DNA from: Tamarix chinensis
Lineage: Eukaryota > Streptophyta > Magnoliopsida > Caryophyllales > Tamaricaceae
Reading direction: 5' to 3'
Assembly (NCBI GenBank): GCA_030549775.1
Contig: CM060175.1
Location: 30,398,762 to 30,462,761 of the forward strand
Length of the DNA stretch: 64,000 nucleotides
Shown: piece by piece, positions 23,558-34,315 of the stretch
How the letters are laid out: each line of letters opens with the position of its first letter
How positions within the stretch are numbered: position 1 is the stretch's first letter
Program-made: the position numbers and the translations under genes
The notes under the pieces: generated by a model
The model's input: the letters and a program-made list of their open reading frames with translations, nothing else
What the model was told of the DNA's origin: nothing
Database searches by the model: none

Positions 23558-23716
23558 ATACCCCTTACGTTCGAGGTTACTAAATGTGAATGCTGACATG
23601 ATCTTTTTAGAGGGATCGGATTCACACTTCTGATATGAAACCCCCTTTGGTCCTCATAGAACCACATGTTCTTTTGCACAGTCTATTAGTGCTTAGTATT
23701 TTTTTAGCATATCCAT

Positions 23717-24019
23717 TCAGATAATTACATAGAAATCCCACAACTCCAATTCTATAAAGTCCAACAGAAACTCTATTCCTTTTACCACCATCACAACTCC
23801 TTGATACAGCCTAGAACATCCAATTCTATCCCCTAAAGACAAAATAATAGAATTAGATATGCTACTTGAAGGATATAAAGTAGCTCTAACAACAAAAGCA
23901 GATGTTACAAAGGAATGCGAAGCACCATAATCAAATGGTACACAGGCAGAATGGGTAGAGATCGTGAGCATGCTTGTCACCACATAGGCCTGGTATTCTT
24001 CCTCTACTTGACCCATCAT
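23717..24019 (-). pseudogene. Protease fragment of a Tekay/Del-like gypsy element
   Basis: A 100-codon minus-strand frame with ACVPFDYGASHSFVTSAFV and EFLLDFIELELWDFYVII. These match the aspartic protease of Tekay/Del-type chromoviruses, whose active site normally reads FDSGA(T/S)HSF; here the residue after Asp is Tyr instead of Ser. It is a different lineage from the CRM-like elements elsewhere. Sequence at 23563-23716 on the same strand may belong to it but shows no clear motif. Confidence 0.7.
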
Positions 24020-24485
24020 ATTTAGGAGCCATGTTCATAAACTCCTAAGGTGCTAGTTGATCCTTGCCCTTGCTGAAGTGGGCAAGGCCTTAGATCTCTG
24101 GGTTATCTCACTCGACCAGCAACATTGGTTGACTATGGTTGATCTTATCAAGTTTCAAAATATCAAAAATCAATATAATGTAAAAACCTAATTGAACCAC
24201 TCTATCTTTTTCTAGAATCTAACTCTTCCTTGTTTGATAATCAAAATAAGAAAGAGCTAGAGACAATATTAGAGGAGTATGTAGAGGTAGATTAACAATG
24301 CTCGAAATGTGGAAAGAAAGGAGGGAAAGCCTTATTACACCTTCTCCCCTCAGTTATCTACCTCTGCACTAATATAATTGCAATCCACCTTACATATCTT
24401 CATCATTTCCCTTTCTCTACACTCAGCCAAACCCTACTATAACTCTATCATCACCTTTGATATATATAACCCCAACCTCTTTTAG
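24020..24485. other. Unassigned interval upstream of the protease fragment
   Basis: No clear domain. It may include degraded gag of the minus-strand Tekay-like relic. A pyrimidine-rich stretch lies at about 24330-24480. Confidence 0.3.
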
Positions 24486-25337
24486 TGATGCGTATGCTAA
24501 ACAAGTTGGCAGATGCTTAATAGAAGATGGTTGCTTATGGGATAATTGACCATCAAAATTTAAAAAGAGAGAGGAGATGAGAAGTAAGATCATAGTTGGT
24601 CCAAGGTTGATCCAAAGATCAAATACTCACAACTACCACTCAAGGTTTCAACACTTAAGATAAAGATTGTGAGATTTTATACTCAAAACAATGTTTTTTA
24701 CTCAATTTTGAGAATAGGAAATGGGAGACCTTTGAAAAATAGATTTTAATTTAAGGAGGCAGTGTGTTACAGTGTGTTACATTGTGTTGAGGTTGTTCAT
24801 ATTTATAGTGGCAGCCACAGTTACAAAAAATCCATTATACCATTCCTCCCTACCTATATAGTTACATTCCAATCATTATTTGCTATCTAGTTATTTAGTA
24901 TAAGCTAATAATTAGTTTGATAAGAACTAAAAAGAGGTCAATCAAAGTACAAATCGCTCAATCATCCCTCGTACCTAATCAATCATATCTCATGCTTAGT
25001 TAATTAAAATAAGCTTATTTGTTGACTTGTCCGACTTTTCTCGCCAACTCCACCACCCATTTGTCTTCCTTTTTCTTTTTCCCTCTTGTTATTTCATTTT
25101 TTAAAACCAACCTTATGCTTGGGATGATTTGGCTTCTTGGGTGGCATAATACTTGGAAATAATAATAAAATAGCTGGTTAGCCTTGGGCTTGATGTGCCA
25201 CCATAGTTGGTTGGAATTGGGCTGGACGTGCCACTATAATTGGTTGTGCTTGGACTGCACACGTCCACTTATTGTATCATATTTAGCTAATTAATTTCAT
25301 CCAATTTAATAGTATTTTGTGATCCCCTAACTTAGTC
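24486..25337 (-). mobile_element. Truncated family 2 LTR
   Basis: Minus-strand LTR with intact distal end TGATGCGTATGC at 24486 but lacking about the first 50 bases of the LTR at its right end (25337). No target duplication can be tested. Confidence 0.8.
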
Positions 25338-26622
25338 TCACACTAGTCTTTAGCACTTTCTATCCTTTCTTTTCCTTGGTTTAATTTTCTAAGTATTGGG
25401 CAATCCCTAAATTTATTATCCATTTCCCTTCAGTTTGAAAATAAAGGCTTTAGCTCTTTAACTCCCTTATTTAAATAGTTGTTTTACTCTCCTCTCTTCC
25501 TCTAATATTATTCTTATATCTCCCCTCTTTTCCTTTTTTTAAATGAGGGTGATTAAGATATTAAAAATGGTTGAAGGCTCTACATTTTTGCATAATGTAA
25601 TTTATTCTTTAGAGAAAATGTGTTATTCTCTCTCTCTCTCTCTCTCTCTCTATGTCTTCTTCTTATTCTTTTTTTTTTTCAATTTTAATGAGTTCAAAAA
25701 GAGTTTTGACATAGTTTACTCTTAATTTCTTCGGAAAACAAGAATATTGGTAAATTCCATTTACAGGAGTATATTATTGAACTAGAATACTTTTGTTTCG
25801 AGATAATACATCCTAATCCTTGATATGAGTAAGAATTTAAGTTGTTAATGTCTTGTGTTCTTGGTGAGTTCACTGATCTATAAGTATTATTCTTAACTCA
25901 TTATAAGCATGTGGAATGTTATAAATTTCAAGTTCAGAGCATGCTTTTCCATATTTGTATATTCATCATTAGTTTGGTGATTTCATTTAAGTATGTGATC
26001 TATTCATTTTTCTATCACATATCTATGAGATTTTAAATGCGGAATGTCTTTTTATGTGTTTTACAACATTAAATCATAAAAGGATTATTTCAGAAAGCAT
26101 GTAATATTTTTAGTGTGAAATGTGTCTAGGCATTGTTTACCTCAGGTGAGTTGATCAAATTACTATATCTATTGATTAGTTAGCATGGACAATTAATCAT
26201 TTTGTTGAATACACTTACAAGCTTGTGTGAGTATTTGATCCATTTGCAACACCCATTAATGTATTCCCTTTATAGAGTTGCTCAATTTGAAGAATCCATT
26301 GACTTGTTATTATATGTCTAGAGTTATTTTATTCTCATCCTATATATATTGACTTATTTGGCCCAACTCGTCAATTAGTTCTTACAAATAATCAATCGGT
26401 TAGACAAACCCCTTGAATGGTATTGTTCTTCCTTAGGTTGGGTGCACCTTGACTAGTCTATAGGTCCTAATCTTATTCATTAATTGTTAATTGTTCTTTA
26501 ATTATTCTATCTTAACTCTTTCATTATTTTGTCACATTAAATCTTGACTTGGGTGAAGTGTAATGGGAAGATGGAAATTTAAAATAATGAATGATGTAGG
26601 AGCATCCCCCACACATGATAAT
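25338..26622. other. Unassigned AT-rich interval
   Basis: No coding frame or element recognised. It contains a (CT)n microsatellite at 25628-25652 and, at 26593-26607, a short TGATGTAGGAGCATC matching the start of family 2 LTRs. Confidence 0.4.
25628..25652 (+). repeat. (CT)n microsatellite
   Basis: Uninterrupted CT dinucleotide run. Confidence 0.9.
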
Positions 26623-27513
26623 TGATGCAAGCCATGGAGCTGGACTTGTTAATCATACACTTGGGGATGATGCAAATCCTTCACAAGACCCTTTATCGCT
26701 TCCAAGTGGTCCAATTACAAGACTTAGAGCCAAACATTTCAAGGAAGCACTAAATGGGCTAATCCAAGAGATTTGGGCTGATTCTAAACAGACTTAGTCA
26801 ACATCATCAAAGAAGTTGAAGAGACTAATATTTATGCAAAAATATTTCCAACATGATCTAACCATCAAAAGACATGAATTTCATGAGTTTCAAGATATTA
26901 AATAGGGGATTAAAACATGGTCTTGAATGGTTATGTTAAATACATTAAAATTAGTCATTTAGCTATTTATGGTGGCCTTTAGAAGTCCAAGAGGCCTAAA
27001 AAACGTGGGAACTTGTTTATTTTATTGTTTATGTTGTTTTAAAGCTTTAATTATGACTTTTCCTATTCTAGGATGGTGTTTTAAAAGATTTAGTTATGAT
27101 TTTTCGTATTCTAGCTTTATTTATGGCTTTTCATATTGTAGCTTTATTTATGACTTTTTGTATTCTAGATTTAGTTATGACTTTTCCTATTCTAGGAGGG
27201 TATTTTAAATCTTTAGTTGTGACTTTTTCTATTCTTGGAGGGTTGTTCCAAGTTTATATATAGGTATTTCAAGATGAATAAGGACATATAACGTTTTCAG
27301 AAATTATCATATTTGTGAGGTTTTGTGTTCCTCTTCATTCTTAAAAGAACTTGTAGAACTTATCAAGTTAATCTTGTGGCGTTCAAACAATCGAACTTAT
27401 CACCTTGATTGTTGAGATATTCTCAAGTTTTCTAGGTTTGGCGTTTCAATCCTTCGTAGTCTTGGTTTTCATCTTGTTAGGTGTTGGGTCAAGGCTCAAG
27501 CAATCTTGTCTTC
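26623..27513 (+). mobile_element. Family 1 LTR, forward arm of a foldback
   Basis: Starts TGATGCAAGCC and follows the family 1 LTR to ..CAATCTTGTCTTCAT, lacking only about the last 90 bases. It is directly followed by an inverted copy of the first half of the same LTR. A 26-30 bp internal tandem repeat is expanded at 27045-27240. TATA-like TATATA occurs near 27257. Confidence 0.85.
27045..27240 (+). repeat. Expanded tandem repeat inside the LTR
   Basis: Five to six degenerate units of about 26-30 bp around TTTAGTTATGACTTTTCCTA. Element A2's LTR has two units at the same place, so the array has expanded here. Confidence 0.75.
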
Positions 27514-28034
27514 ATAATTAAAGCTAGAATAGGAAAAGTCACAACTAAAGCTTTAAAACACCCTCCTAGAATAGGAAAAGTCATAATTAAAGCTTTAAAA
27601 CAGCACAAACAACAAAATAAACAAGTTCCCATGTTTTTTAGGCCTCTTGGACTTCTAAAGGAAACCATAAATAGCTAATGACTAATTTTAATGTATTTAA
27701 CATAACCATTCAAGACCAGGTTTTAATCCTCTATTTAATATCTTGAAACTCATCAAATTCATGCCTTTTGATTGTTAGGTCATGTTGGAAACGTTTTTGC
27801 ATAAATACTTCAACTTCTTTGATGATGTTGACTAAGTCTTGATTATTATTTGAGCCCATCTTGATCTATTTAGAATCAACCTAAATCTCTTAGATTAGTC
27901 CATTCAGTGCCTCCTTGAAATGTTTGGCTCTAAGTCTTGTAATTAGACCACTTGGAAGCGACAAAGGGTCTTGTGAAGGATTTGCATCATCCCTAAGTGT
28001 ATGATTAACAAGTCCAGCTCCTTGGTTTGCATCA
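27514..28034 (-). mobile_element. Family 1 LTR, inverted arm of a foldback
   Basis: Reverse complement of the LTR from its start (TGATGCAAACC at 28034) to about its middle (27514). It pairs with 26623 to about 27115, giving a stem of about 0.5 kb with a loop of about 0.4 kb. No target duplication is visible (ATAAT left, CAACG right). Confidence 0.85.
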
Positions 28035-28471
28035 CAACGCCCTTTGTTTCCTCCCTCCAAATTCAAATTTTCTTCCTTTTGAAATCTAAGCGAGATTATT
28101 GAAGAGGAATTGTTGCCTTTCTCCTAGGCACCCCACACACACCCACCCCTATGTTGATCAAACTAAGTAGACGAATGCAAACAAAGGAACTCGTTTTGGT
28201 GCTATGAGTACCATAGCCTGAATCTTAAGAGACCTTTTTTTTCTCCCCCTTACCCTTTCTCTTCATTGTCTTGTAATTGGATTGGCCGAATTTGCATTAA
28301 ATATCTCTCCTATTTGATTTGTTTCATCTATAATTCTCACTGACAAAAATAATTGCTAACTACTAAATGAATGAAGAATAGAAAAATTAATGATTAATAG
28401 CCGAGAAGAGGACTTTTTCTGCTTATCCAAGGAAAGAAAGCAAGTCGACACTAAAGACGATTAAGAAGAAG
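28035..28471 (+). promoter_or_regulatory. Putative promoter and 5' UTR of the 109-codon gene
   Basis: Interval between the LTR foldback and the uORF/ORF. It contains a pyrimidine-rich tract (about 28230-28265, ctcccccttaccctttctctt), a reversed CCAAT box (gattgg near 28280) and an AT-rich TATA-like stretch (attaaatatc near 28296). The assignment is by position only. Confidence 0.35.
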
Positions 28472-28501
28472 ATGATCGCGATTATCGTGAAACAAGAATG
28501 A
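28472..28501 (+). CDS. Upstream ORF of 9 codons overlapping the main start
   Basis: ATG at 28472 encodes MIAIIVKQE and stops at TGA 28499-28501. The stop overlaps the start of the main ORF (ATGA at 28498-28501), in a different frame. Such overlap would make translation of the main ORF depend on re-initiation or leaky scanning. This is inferred only; the transcript start is unknown. Confidence 0.35.
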   Translation: MIAIIVKQE

Positions 28502-28827
28502 GCGCTCATCATTGTTATCCTTCTTATAAAGGAGGAGGACGAGGAGGAAAGGGATCTTCAGTACGGAAGAGAAATTTAGGAGATTGGATTTTCGGTACAT
28601 TTTTAAGCATGTTTGTTATGACAATGTTTACAAAGTTCTATCTTTTACGGAGCTTCCCTGAGTTAACAATTAGGGAAAGAGGGTTTCTTTCCACCAATGC
28701 AGGAATCTCGTTCCATGAAGCTCAGAATGCAGCTATGGACCAGAAGTTAGAGAGGTCAGGAGGAAGAGGATGTGGTCCATTCTTTATGGAAAAGCATAAC
28801 CGTCATCATATTCATGAATATGATTGA
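28498..28827 (+). CDS. Small predicted membrane protein, 109 aa, unknown function
   Basis: An open frame from ATG 28498 to TGA, less AT-rich than its surroundings and without any transposon motif. The N-terminus is Gly/Arg/Lys-rich (YKGGGRGGKGSSVRKR, residues about 10-25). It is followed by one hydrophobic segment (WIFGTFLSMFVMTMFTKFYLL, about residues 29-49) flanked by basic residues on its N side. A polar tail follows with a Gly/Cys stretch (SGGRGCGPF) and a His-rich C-terminus (HNRHHIHEYD). By the positive-inside rule the N-terminus would face the cytosol or matrix. I do not recognise the family. A uORF overlaps its start and AATAAA lies 170 bases downstream. It is the best candidate host gene in the window; it could be a single-exon gene or one exon of a longer one. 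Confidence 0.6.
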   Translation: MSAHHCYPSYKGGGRGGKGSSVRKRNLGDWIFGTFLSMFVMTMFTKFYLLRSFPELTIRERGFLSTNAGISFHEAQNAAMDQKLERSGGRGCGPFFMEKHNRHHIHEYD

Positions 28828-28996
28828 AAATTAGAGTGCTCGGAAAATACCGGTCTGTTTTATGTGTTCCTTCTAAAAAGAATAACTAATCTCAAATTCT
28901 TTTCATCATTTTTTCAAGAATTTGTCATTTCTTTGAGATTCTCTTTTCTACAATTTCCATTTTGCTGCATGCATAATTTTAATTTGCTTTGTTGAG

Positions 28997-29002
28997 AATA
29001 AA
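28997..29002 (+). terminator. Candidate polyadenylation signal
   Basis: AATAAA in an AT-rich context 170 bases after the stop of the 109-codon ORF, with T-rich upstream elements (28940-28975). Confidence 0.4.
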
Positions 29003-30423
29003 ATTATTCTTATTCTACTTATTATTATTATTATAAAAATAAATCATTGTGATTGATTCTACTAGCTTGCTACAATTACGCTAGCCCAATGTTACTCAAG
29101 TATACGGCAATAATATATATATGCTGGCCTGTCCATATTATATTGGTAGTATAGAACTACGTACGTAGTAGGAAACGCGTCTCTCTTGGCATGCTCGCTC
29201 CATGTGATTAAAGTAAGCTGCCTAGGTTTGTTTAATATAGTATTTAACCAAGATTAATGTTTCACTTGACTTCATTTATGTTTTTTTTAAGTAAGCCTAA
29301 TTGAAGTAGGTTATACATGTCTATTAAATTTCTTAAGCATCAAGATTAATGCATGTTCTAATAAAAGTTCATAATCTTTGGATATTCACTCGAGCTCTAC
29401 GGATATTCACTCGAGCTCTACCACTCAACCTTAATATATATTAAATAAATTAAGACTTATTTACAAGCATTAACATGAAAATTCTACAAAAAAAAAGTTA
29501 CATAAGATTTTCGCCAGTTCTATTTGGACAACTTCAACTCAAAGGACCCATAATCTAGTCAGCTACGTAATATATCAGCATATTAGAACATACCATAGTG
29601 ATGTTTTCGTCCTCTAAATTCTCCAAGACTACAGGCTCTTGAAATTCCAAAAATTCGGAGGAAACCAGATAGCAACTGTTATATCAGATGCACTAACGGA
29701 ACCAAGAAGGAGATCAGTAATGCTTTAATATGCGTTAAACCTTCCAATTTCTATATTTTTTAGTTTTCTAAAAGATATACATATTAGTGTTGGTCAGTAT
29801 GTCATATATACATTATCTAGGAGCCAATGGTAAAAAAAAATTGGTAAATTTTCTGTTCGTATTTTTATTCTGGTCAGTATACTAGGTACTACTATCTTAC
29901 TAGTCGCTGATTAATATTTCTTTCTTTCTTTTGTTGGTTTGTGTAATTTGCTCCTTGTGAATGCCATTACAAGATAAGTGATATGGTAGCAGTAACGAAG
30001 CTCATGAATGCCGCACTTGTTCGTCCTGTTTTGGATCACAACTCTTTCTAGACTAACCAAAGGTACGTATGTAGGGTCGGTTTGCGCTACAAATGCATGC
30101 ACATATGTATTTTAACGTACGTATAGATGTATTTTCTAAACAATGCATGTGGCATCAATCAATCACTGCAGTAATTTTAAAGACTTATTTGACTGGAACC
30201 ACTTTGTTTCATAGTTAAAAGATGACATCGTAATAGTTGATTCTCTCCCACAAGTGTCGGAAGATAAAGCCCCTAGTCAAGGCTCCTATTTCATGGTCCA
30301 AGGTTATTTTCTCTCTTCTCTTTGTTTTTTATTTTCTATTTTTCCTCCCTACTTCAATTAATCTATTTAATTAGTAATCGATATTGATTTTATAGACCAA
30401 ACTTTGACTTTTGAGTGCGAGTG
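29003..30423. other. Unassigned intergenic DNA
   Basis: No recognisable gene or retroelement. It includes one exact 21 bp tandem duplication (29380-29421). Base composition is mixed and it looks single-copy compared with the rest of the window. Confidence 0.4.
29380..29421 (+). repeat. Exact 21 bp tandem duplication
   Basis: GGATATTCACTCGAGCTCTA plus C, repeated twice head to tail without mismatch. Confidence 0.9.
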
Positions 30424-30431
30424 TGTGTGTG

Positions 30432-31116
30432 TAGGGGCGGAGCCAGATATTTTACTCCATGGTATCCCTCTATAATAATAATAGTAATAATAAAGTTTTT
30501 TTTATTTATAATGAGTTTACCATTCAAAATAACATAACATCCCTTTTTTATCAAACAAACTTTATTTTTGGTTTATAGCTTTTCATAATTAAAGATATTG
30601 AATTATTATTATTTAAAAAATCTTGCTAAAATATTATTTGTTCACTAATTAATCATATAATTTTAAAATGCATTATTAATAACATTATAAATAAAAAATT
30701 AGCTAGTTATAATTGCAAGTAACATAATTAGAGCCAAATAAACAAGTACATTGATTATGATTAAAAAAGAAGGATTACAACAATTTAGGATATATAATAC
30801 CTATACAAGAAAAATATCAATAATCAACATTTGGATGAATGGTTGAGGTGGGAAAGGTATGCTTTGGTGGTTGTGGGTTTGAATCCTTATGCTGCCATAG
30901 GATTGTTTTAATTTTATAGGTTCCAACTAAAGTAAAAATTAGGATGTCATAGATATTTGATCCCTTAACCTCTATCCCACCTATTATGACACAATACCCG
31001 TGGTGTCCTCCACTACACGAAATTGATCTTTGTGATATATGCCCATATTAAAATATATTAATCTGAAATTACACGGTGTCCCGTGACACCATTGAAAATC
31101 CCTAGCTCCGCCACTG
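30432..31116. mobile_element. hAT-type MITE, 685 bp, in a GT repeat
   Basis: Terminal inverted repeats TAGGGGCGGAGCCAG (left) and CAGTGGCGGAGCTAG (reverse complement of right), 12 of 15 matching. They are typical of Tip100-like hAT elements. Both ends are flanked by the 8 bp TGTGTGTG (30424-30431 and 31117-31124), the duplication length of hAT insertions, although in a GT repeat this is weaker proof. The interior is AT-rich and non-coding, so the element is non-autonomous. Confidence 0.75.
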
Positions 31117-31128
31117 TGTGTGTGTGTG

Positions 31129-31162
<34 letters not shown>

Positions 31163-31163
31163 G
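31115..31163 (+). repeat. (TG)n(TA)n compound microsatellite
   Basis: TG dinucleotides to 31137 and TA dinucleotides from 31139 to 31163. The left part is also the hAT target site. Confidence 0.85.
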
Positions 31164-31841
31164 TGCATTCACATACTAGGTTAATCACTACAAGTGGGAG
31201 ATGACAAGGCTATTGTAGAAACACAAGGTAATCAAGTTTAGCCACACCAATGCTCGCATTGTCAATAATGTATAGACCAAAGGTTATGATGTCGAGCCAT
31301 GTTTTAGGATCTCCATCATACCAGAGAAATCACACAATTGTCTCAAGTCTTGGTCAACAAACTCAGAAGTCACAATCATCCTTGTGACAAGAAAAATAGT
31401 CATCCATACATTGCACTCCACTTGAGGTAAGAAAAGGATGTCCTAGCATTTACAAGATGCAGCCATAATCTAACAAAGGTAGAAGTGAAAGAACTCTGAG
31501 ACATGAGAATGAAAGTAAGGCACTGTGGTACATCTGATGGACAGTGCAGTAGCCCAGATGCTTCAGCCCATCACCCTTTGTTTTTTGCTTTCTTATTGTA
31601 TGCCATAGCTTAGCTAATTTTTTCCTTCGTGGATCTAGTAACGAACTTTGTTAGCTAACATGAGTCAAGTATATGTAGCTCATAGTGGAAAATGAATGGG
31701 AAAGCAACAAATTTCGGAATTTTCCTTGCTTCTTCATGTATTCTTTGTCAGTCTGACATTTTCTTCCTTCTCTTGAGATTCATTATGTTCAATTAGATCA
31801 TCTGGGTTGGAAATTTCTTCGATATCTATTTGTTTTTATCA
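31164..31841 (+). mobile_element. Probable 5' LTR of element F (left end not determined)
   Basis: Non-coding sequence ending ..GTTTTTATCA one base before a primer-binding site, as an LTR should. The matching 3' LTR was not found, so the LTR start cannot be placed; the left coordinate is only the limit of the preceding microsatellite. Confidence 0.5.
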
Positions 31842-31842
31842 A

Positions 31843-31854
31843 TGGTATCAAAGC
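31843..31854 (+). promoter_or_regulatory. Primer-binding site of element F
   Basis: TGGTATCAAAGC, one base different from the complement of initiator-Met tRNA, sixteen bases before the gag ATG. Confidence 0.75.
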
Positions 31855-31869
31855 TTTTATCCTACGACC

Positions 31870-32697
31870 ATGGCAGACTGCACTCGATTGACTGATATGA
31901 GATGTGAGTTGGATCAATTAAAGGATTCCATGGAGCAATGGATAACCTCGTTAAAGGAGTCACCAAAGGAGGAGCTTAAGCAGCTTATATTAGACTCATA
32001 ACAGGAGAATCTAGAAACAATAAGGACCCTACTCTCCCAAGCTCATTCATCCGATCATTGTTAGCCAATGCCCTTCGAGCCATCGGCATCCAACTCCCCT
32101 CTAACCCAATCAGCTCTGATCACCACCTCCGCACCACTACACCCAAATCCAATTCCACCAAACCCAGCTAATCCACTTCACCTTCCCCCATCAGTTGTTC
32201 AATCGAATGTTTACAACCCCTATGGCATTTACCAAATTATGACTCGCATGGCTGGGGTGGATAGCGAGATGTACAAGGATGGATCTACGAAGCTAATCAA
32301 TTCTTCTAGATAGATGATACACCTGAGAATGGGAAGGTTCATCTTGCATCTATCCACCTCGAGGGTCTTGCATTACAATGGCACCAAACATTTCTGAAGA
32401 TCTACCCTCATCTAGTACAATGAGTACACTGAGTCCATCATTTCTTGTTTTGATTCCACTCCATATGATGACCTTATGGCTGATATTACCAATATGAAGC
32501 AAACCGGTAGTTTAGGGGAATATCAGAACAAGTTTAATTCCCTGCTAAATCATGTGAACCTTCTAGAAGGATATGTTATTAGTTGTTATCTAGGAGGATT
32601 GCTTGCTTCAATCCAAACTGAAGTGTGCATGTTTAAGCCAAGAACATTGAAAAATGCCTACAACTTGCTAAACTACAACACGCACTTCAAACTGTAA
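31870..32697 (+). pseudogene. Gag relic of element F (chromovirus)
   Basis: ATG at 31870 (MADCTRLTDMRCELDQLKDS). One frame can be followed with several stops: a coiled-coil-like N-terminus, a Pro/Ser-rich linker (32068-32220), and a gag core at 32476-32690 (MKQTGSLGEYQNKFNSLLN, CYLGGLLASIQTEV, NPY/KPRTLKNAYNL). The KQTGSL..YQ block is typical of chromovirus gag outside the CRM type. Between 32320 and 32470 the frame is damaged. No zinc knuckle is clear. Confidence 0.8.
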
Positions 32698-32999
32698 CTA
32701 GCAATCATCGCTCCCCAACTAAAACTCCATTATTACCTATCCCAAAACTTGATTATGGAAGCCCTAATCTCCACTCAAACCGCCCATCCTAAACCCATGT
32801 GACAAAAATACTCCGTTCAAAAGTTTAAGGGCTCTATCTCGGGAAGAGATTAATGCAAAAATAGCCCGCAATGAGTGTTTTGGTGTCTTGAGAAATTCCA
32901 TCCGGATCATAGTTGCGCTCACAGATAGATCTTCTACATGGATGTAGCATAAGAGGATGAGGAGGTTGGTGACCCTCCTCTAGAAGAACATGAACCAAA

Positions 33000-33420
33000 A
33001 ATTGCAGCTGAGGAAACTCCACTAATCACACCATGAGGGTTACTGGACAGATCAAGAAGAGTTGTGTTAGTGTACTCATCGACAATAGATCCATGCATAA
33101 ATTTCTTGACCTATATGTGGCTAAGTAGTTAGGATGCTATATGGAGGCCACACAAACTCTCTCCATCTCAGTTGCTGATGGTAGTAAGCTCCATAGTACT
33201 TTTATATGTAGGGAATTGCTGTGAAAATTTTCTAACTATGAATTCAGGGGTGATGTGATGATTTTACCCTTAGAGGGTTGTGAGATGGTCTTGGGTGTAT
33301 AATGGTTGTCAACTTTTGGTTTCATTACATGGGATTTCCAGCAGTTGTGCATGGAATTTATAGTTCAAGGGAGGAGAATTTTGCTCAAGGGCTCTCATAG
33401 CTTCAAGGCTAAGAATCTCA
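33000..33420 (+). pseudogene. Protease relic of element F
   Basis: With stops tolerated this reads SVLIDNRSMHKFLDLYVAK, then SVADGSKL and LPLEGCEMVLGV, the pattern of the chromovirus aspartic protease (normally IDSG(S/A)THNF). The Ser-Gly after Asp are changed to Asn-Arg, so it is dead. Confidence 0.65.
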
Positions 33421-33469
33421 GGGGAAGGGGCCTAGTAAGGCACTTTGCAATAGTCTAGAGCCAACACTG

Positions 33470-34310
33470 GTGCAGCTTTTCCCTTTACAACTGAATGGAG
33501 AGGGTGTTAAACTACTCACTTCCTTAGCACTTCCATGGAGAGAAACTGTAAGGATACAACCAAATTTGCAAACTATGTTAACCAAGTTTACCAAAGTCTT
33601 TTCAGACCCACAAGGCCTGCCTCCCACTAGGTCTTATGATTATAAGATACCACTTAATCAGGGTACTAACCATATAAATCTCCGACCCTATAGATATTCT
33701 TCCACAAAGAAGGATGAAGTGGAGAGACTTGTGAAGGAGATGCTATAGACAGGAATTATCTAACCTAGCTCTAGTCATTTTTCTTCTCCCATTGTGTTAG
33801 TAAAGACGAAAGATAACAATTGGAGGCTTTGTATGGATTGCAGAGAGTTTAATAAGTACACCATTAAGGATGATTTTCCTATGCCTATTATAGAAGAACT
33901 ATTGGAGGAGTTGTATGGGGAATAATTTTTTTCTAAGCTTGACATCCCTAAAATGAGCTTACCTTAGAGCTGCTGGAGAAAAATGAGCCAAAGAGAGCAA
34001 GTGCATCTTTGGTGCTAAAAGCCTTTAATACTTGGGGCATCTGATATTTGTTCACAGTGTGGCCATTGATCCTGAGAAAATTAAGGTAGTGCAAGCTTGG
34101 CTTTTACCTACAGACTTGACATAGCTTTAGGGTTTCTTAGGTCTAGTGGGCTATTACAAAAGGTTTGTCAAGGATTATGTTCTAATTAGTAAGCCATTAA
34201 CTGAGATGCTTAGGAAAAGTAACTTCAAGTGGTTTGAGAAAACAAGAAAGGCCTTTGATTAGCTAAAGAAGGCATTGACTACTACCTCAATGTTGAGGCT
34301 GCAAAACTTT
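33470..34310 (+). pseudogene. Reverse transcriptase relic of element F, catalytic block deleted
   Basis: The N-terminal RT is readable at 33560-33945 (FSDPQGLPPTRSYDYKIPL, INLRPYRYSSTKKDEVERL, WRLCMDCREFNKYTIKDDFP, FFSKLDI). It then jumps at about 33945 to the region after the catalytic YxDD: ELLEKNEP, KCIFGAKSL, YLGHLI, VAIDPEKIKVVQAW, GYYKRFVKDYV and SKPLTEMLRK. An internal deletion of several hundred bases therefore removed the active site. At 34311 the frame (..LQNFS) is cut by the composite insertion and resumes at 43582. Confidence 0.8.
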
Positions 34311-34315
34311 TCCAA

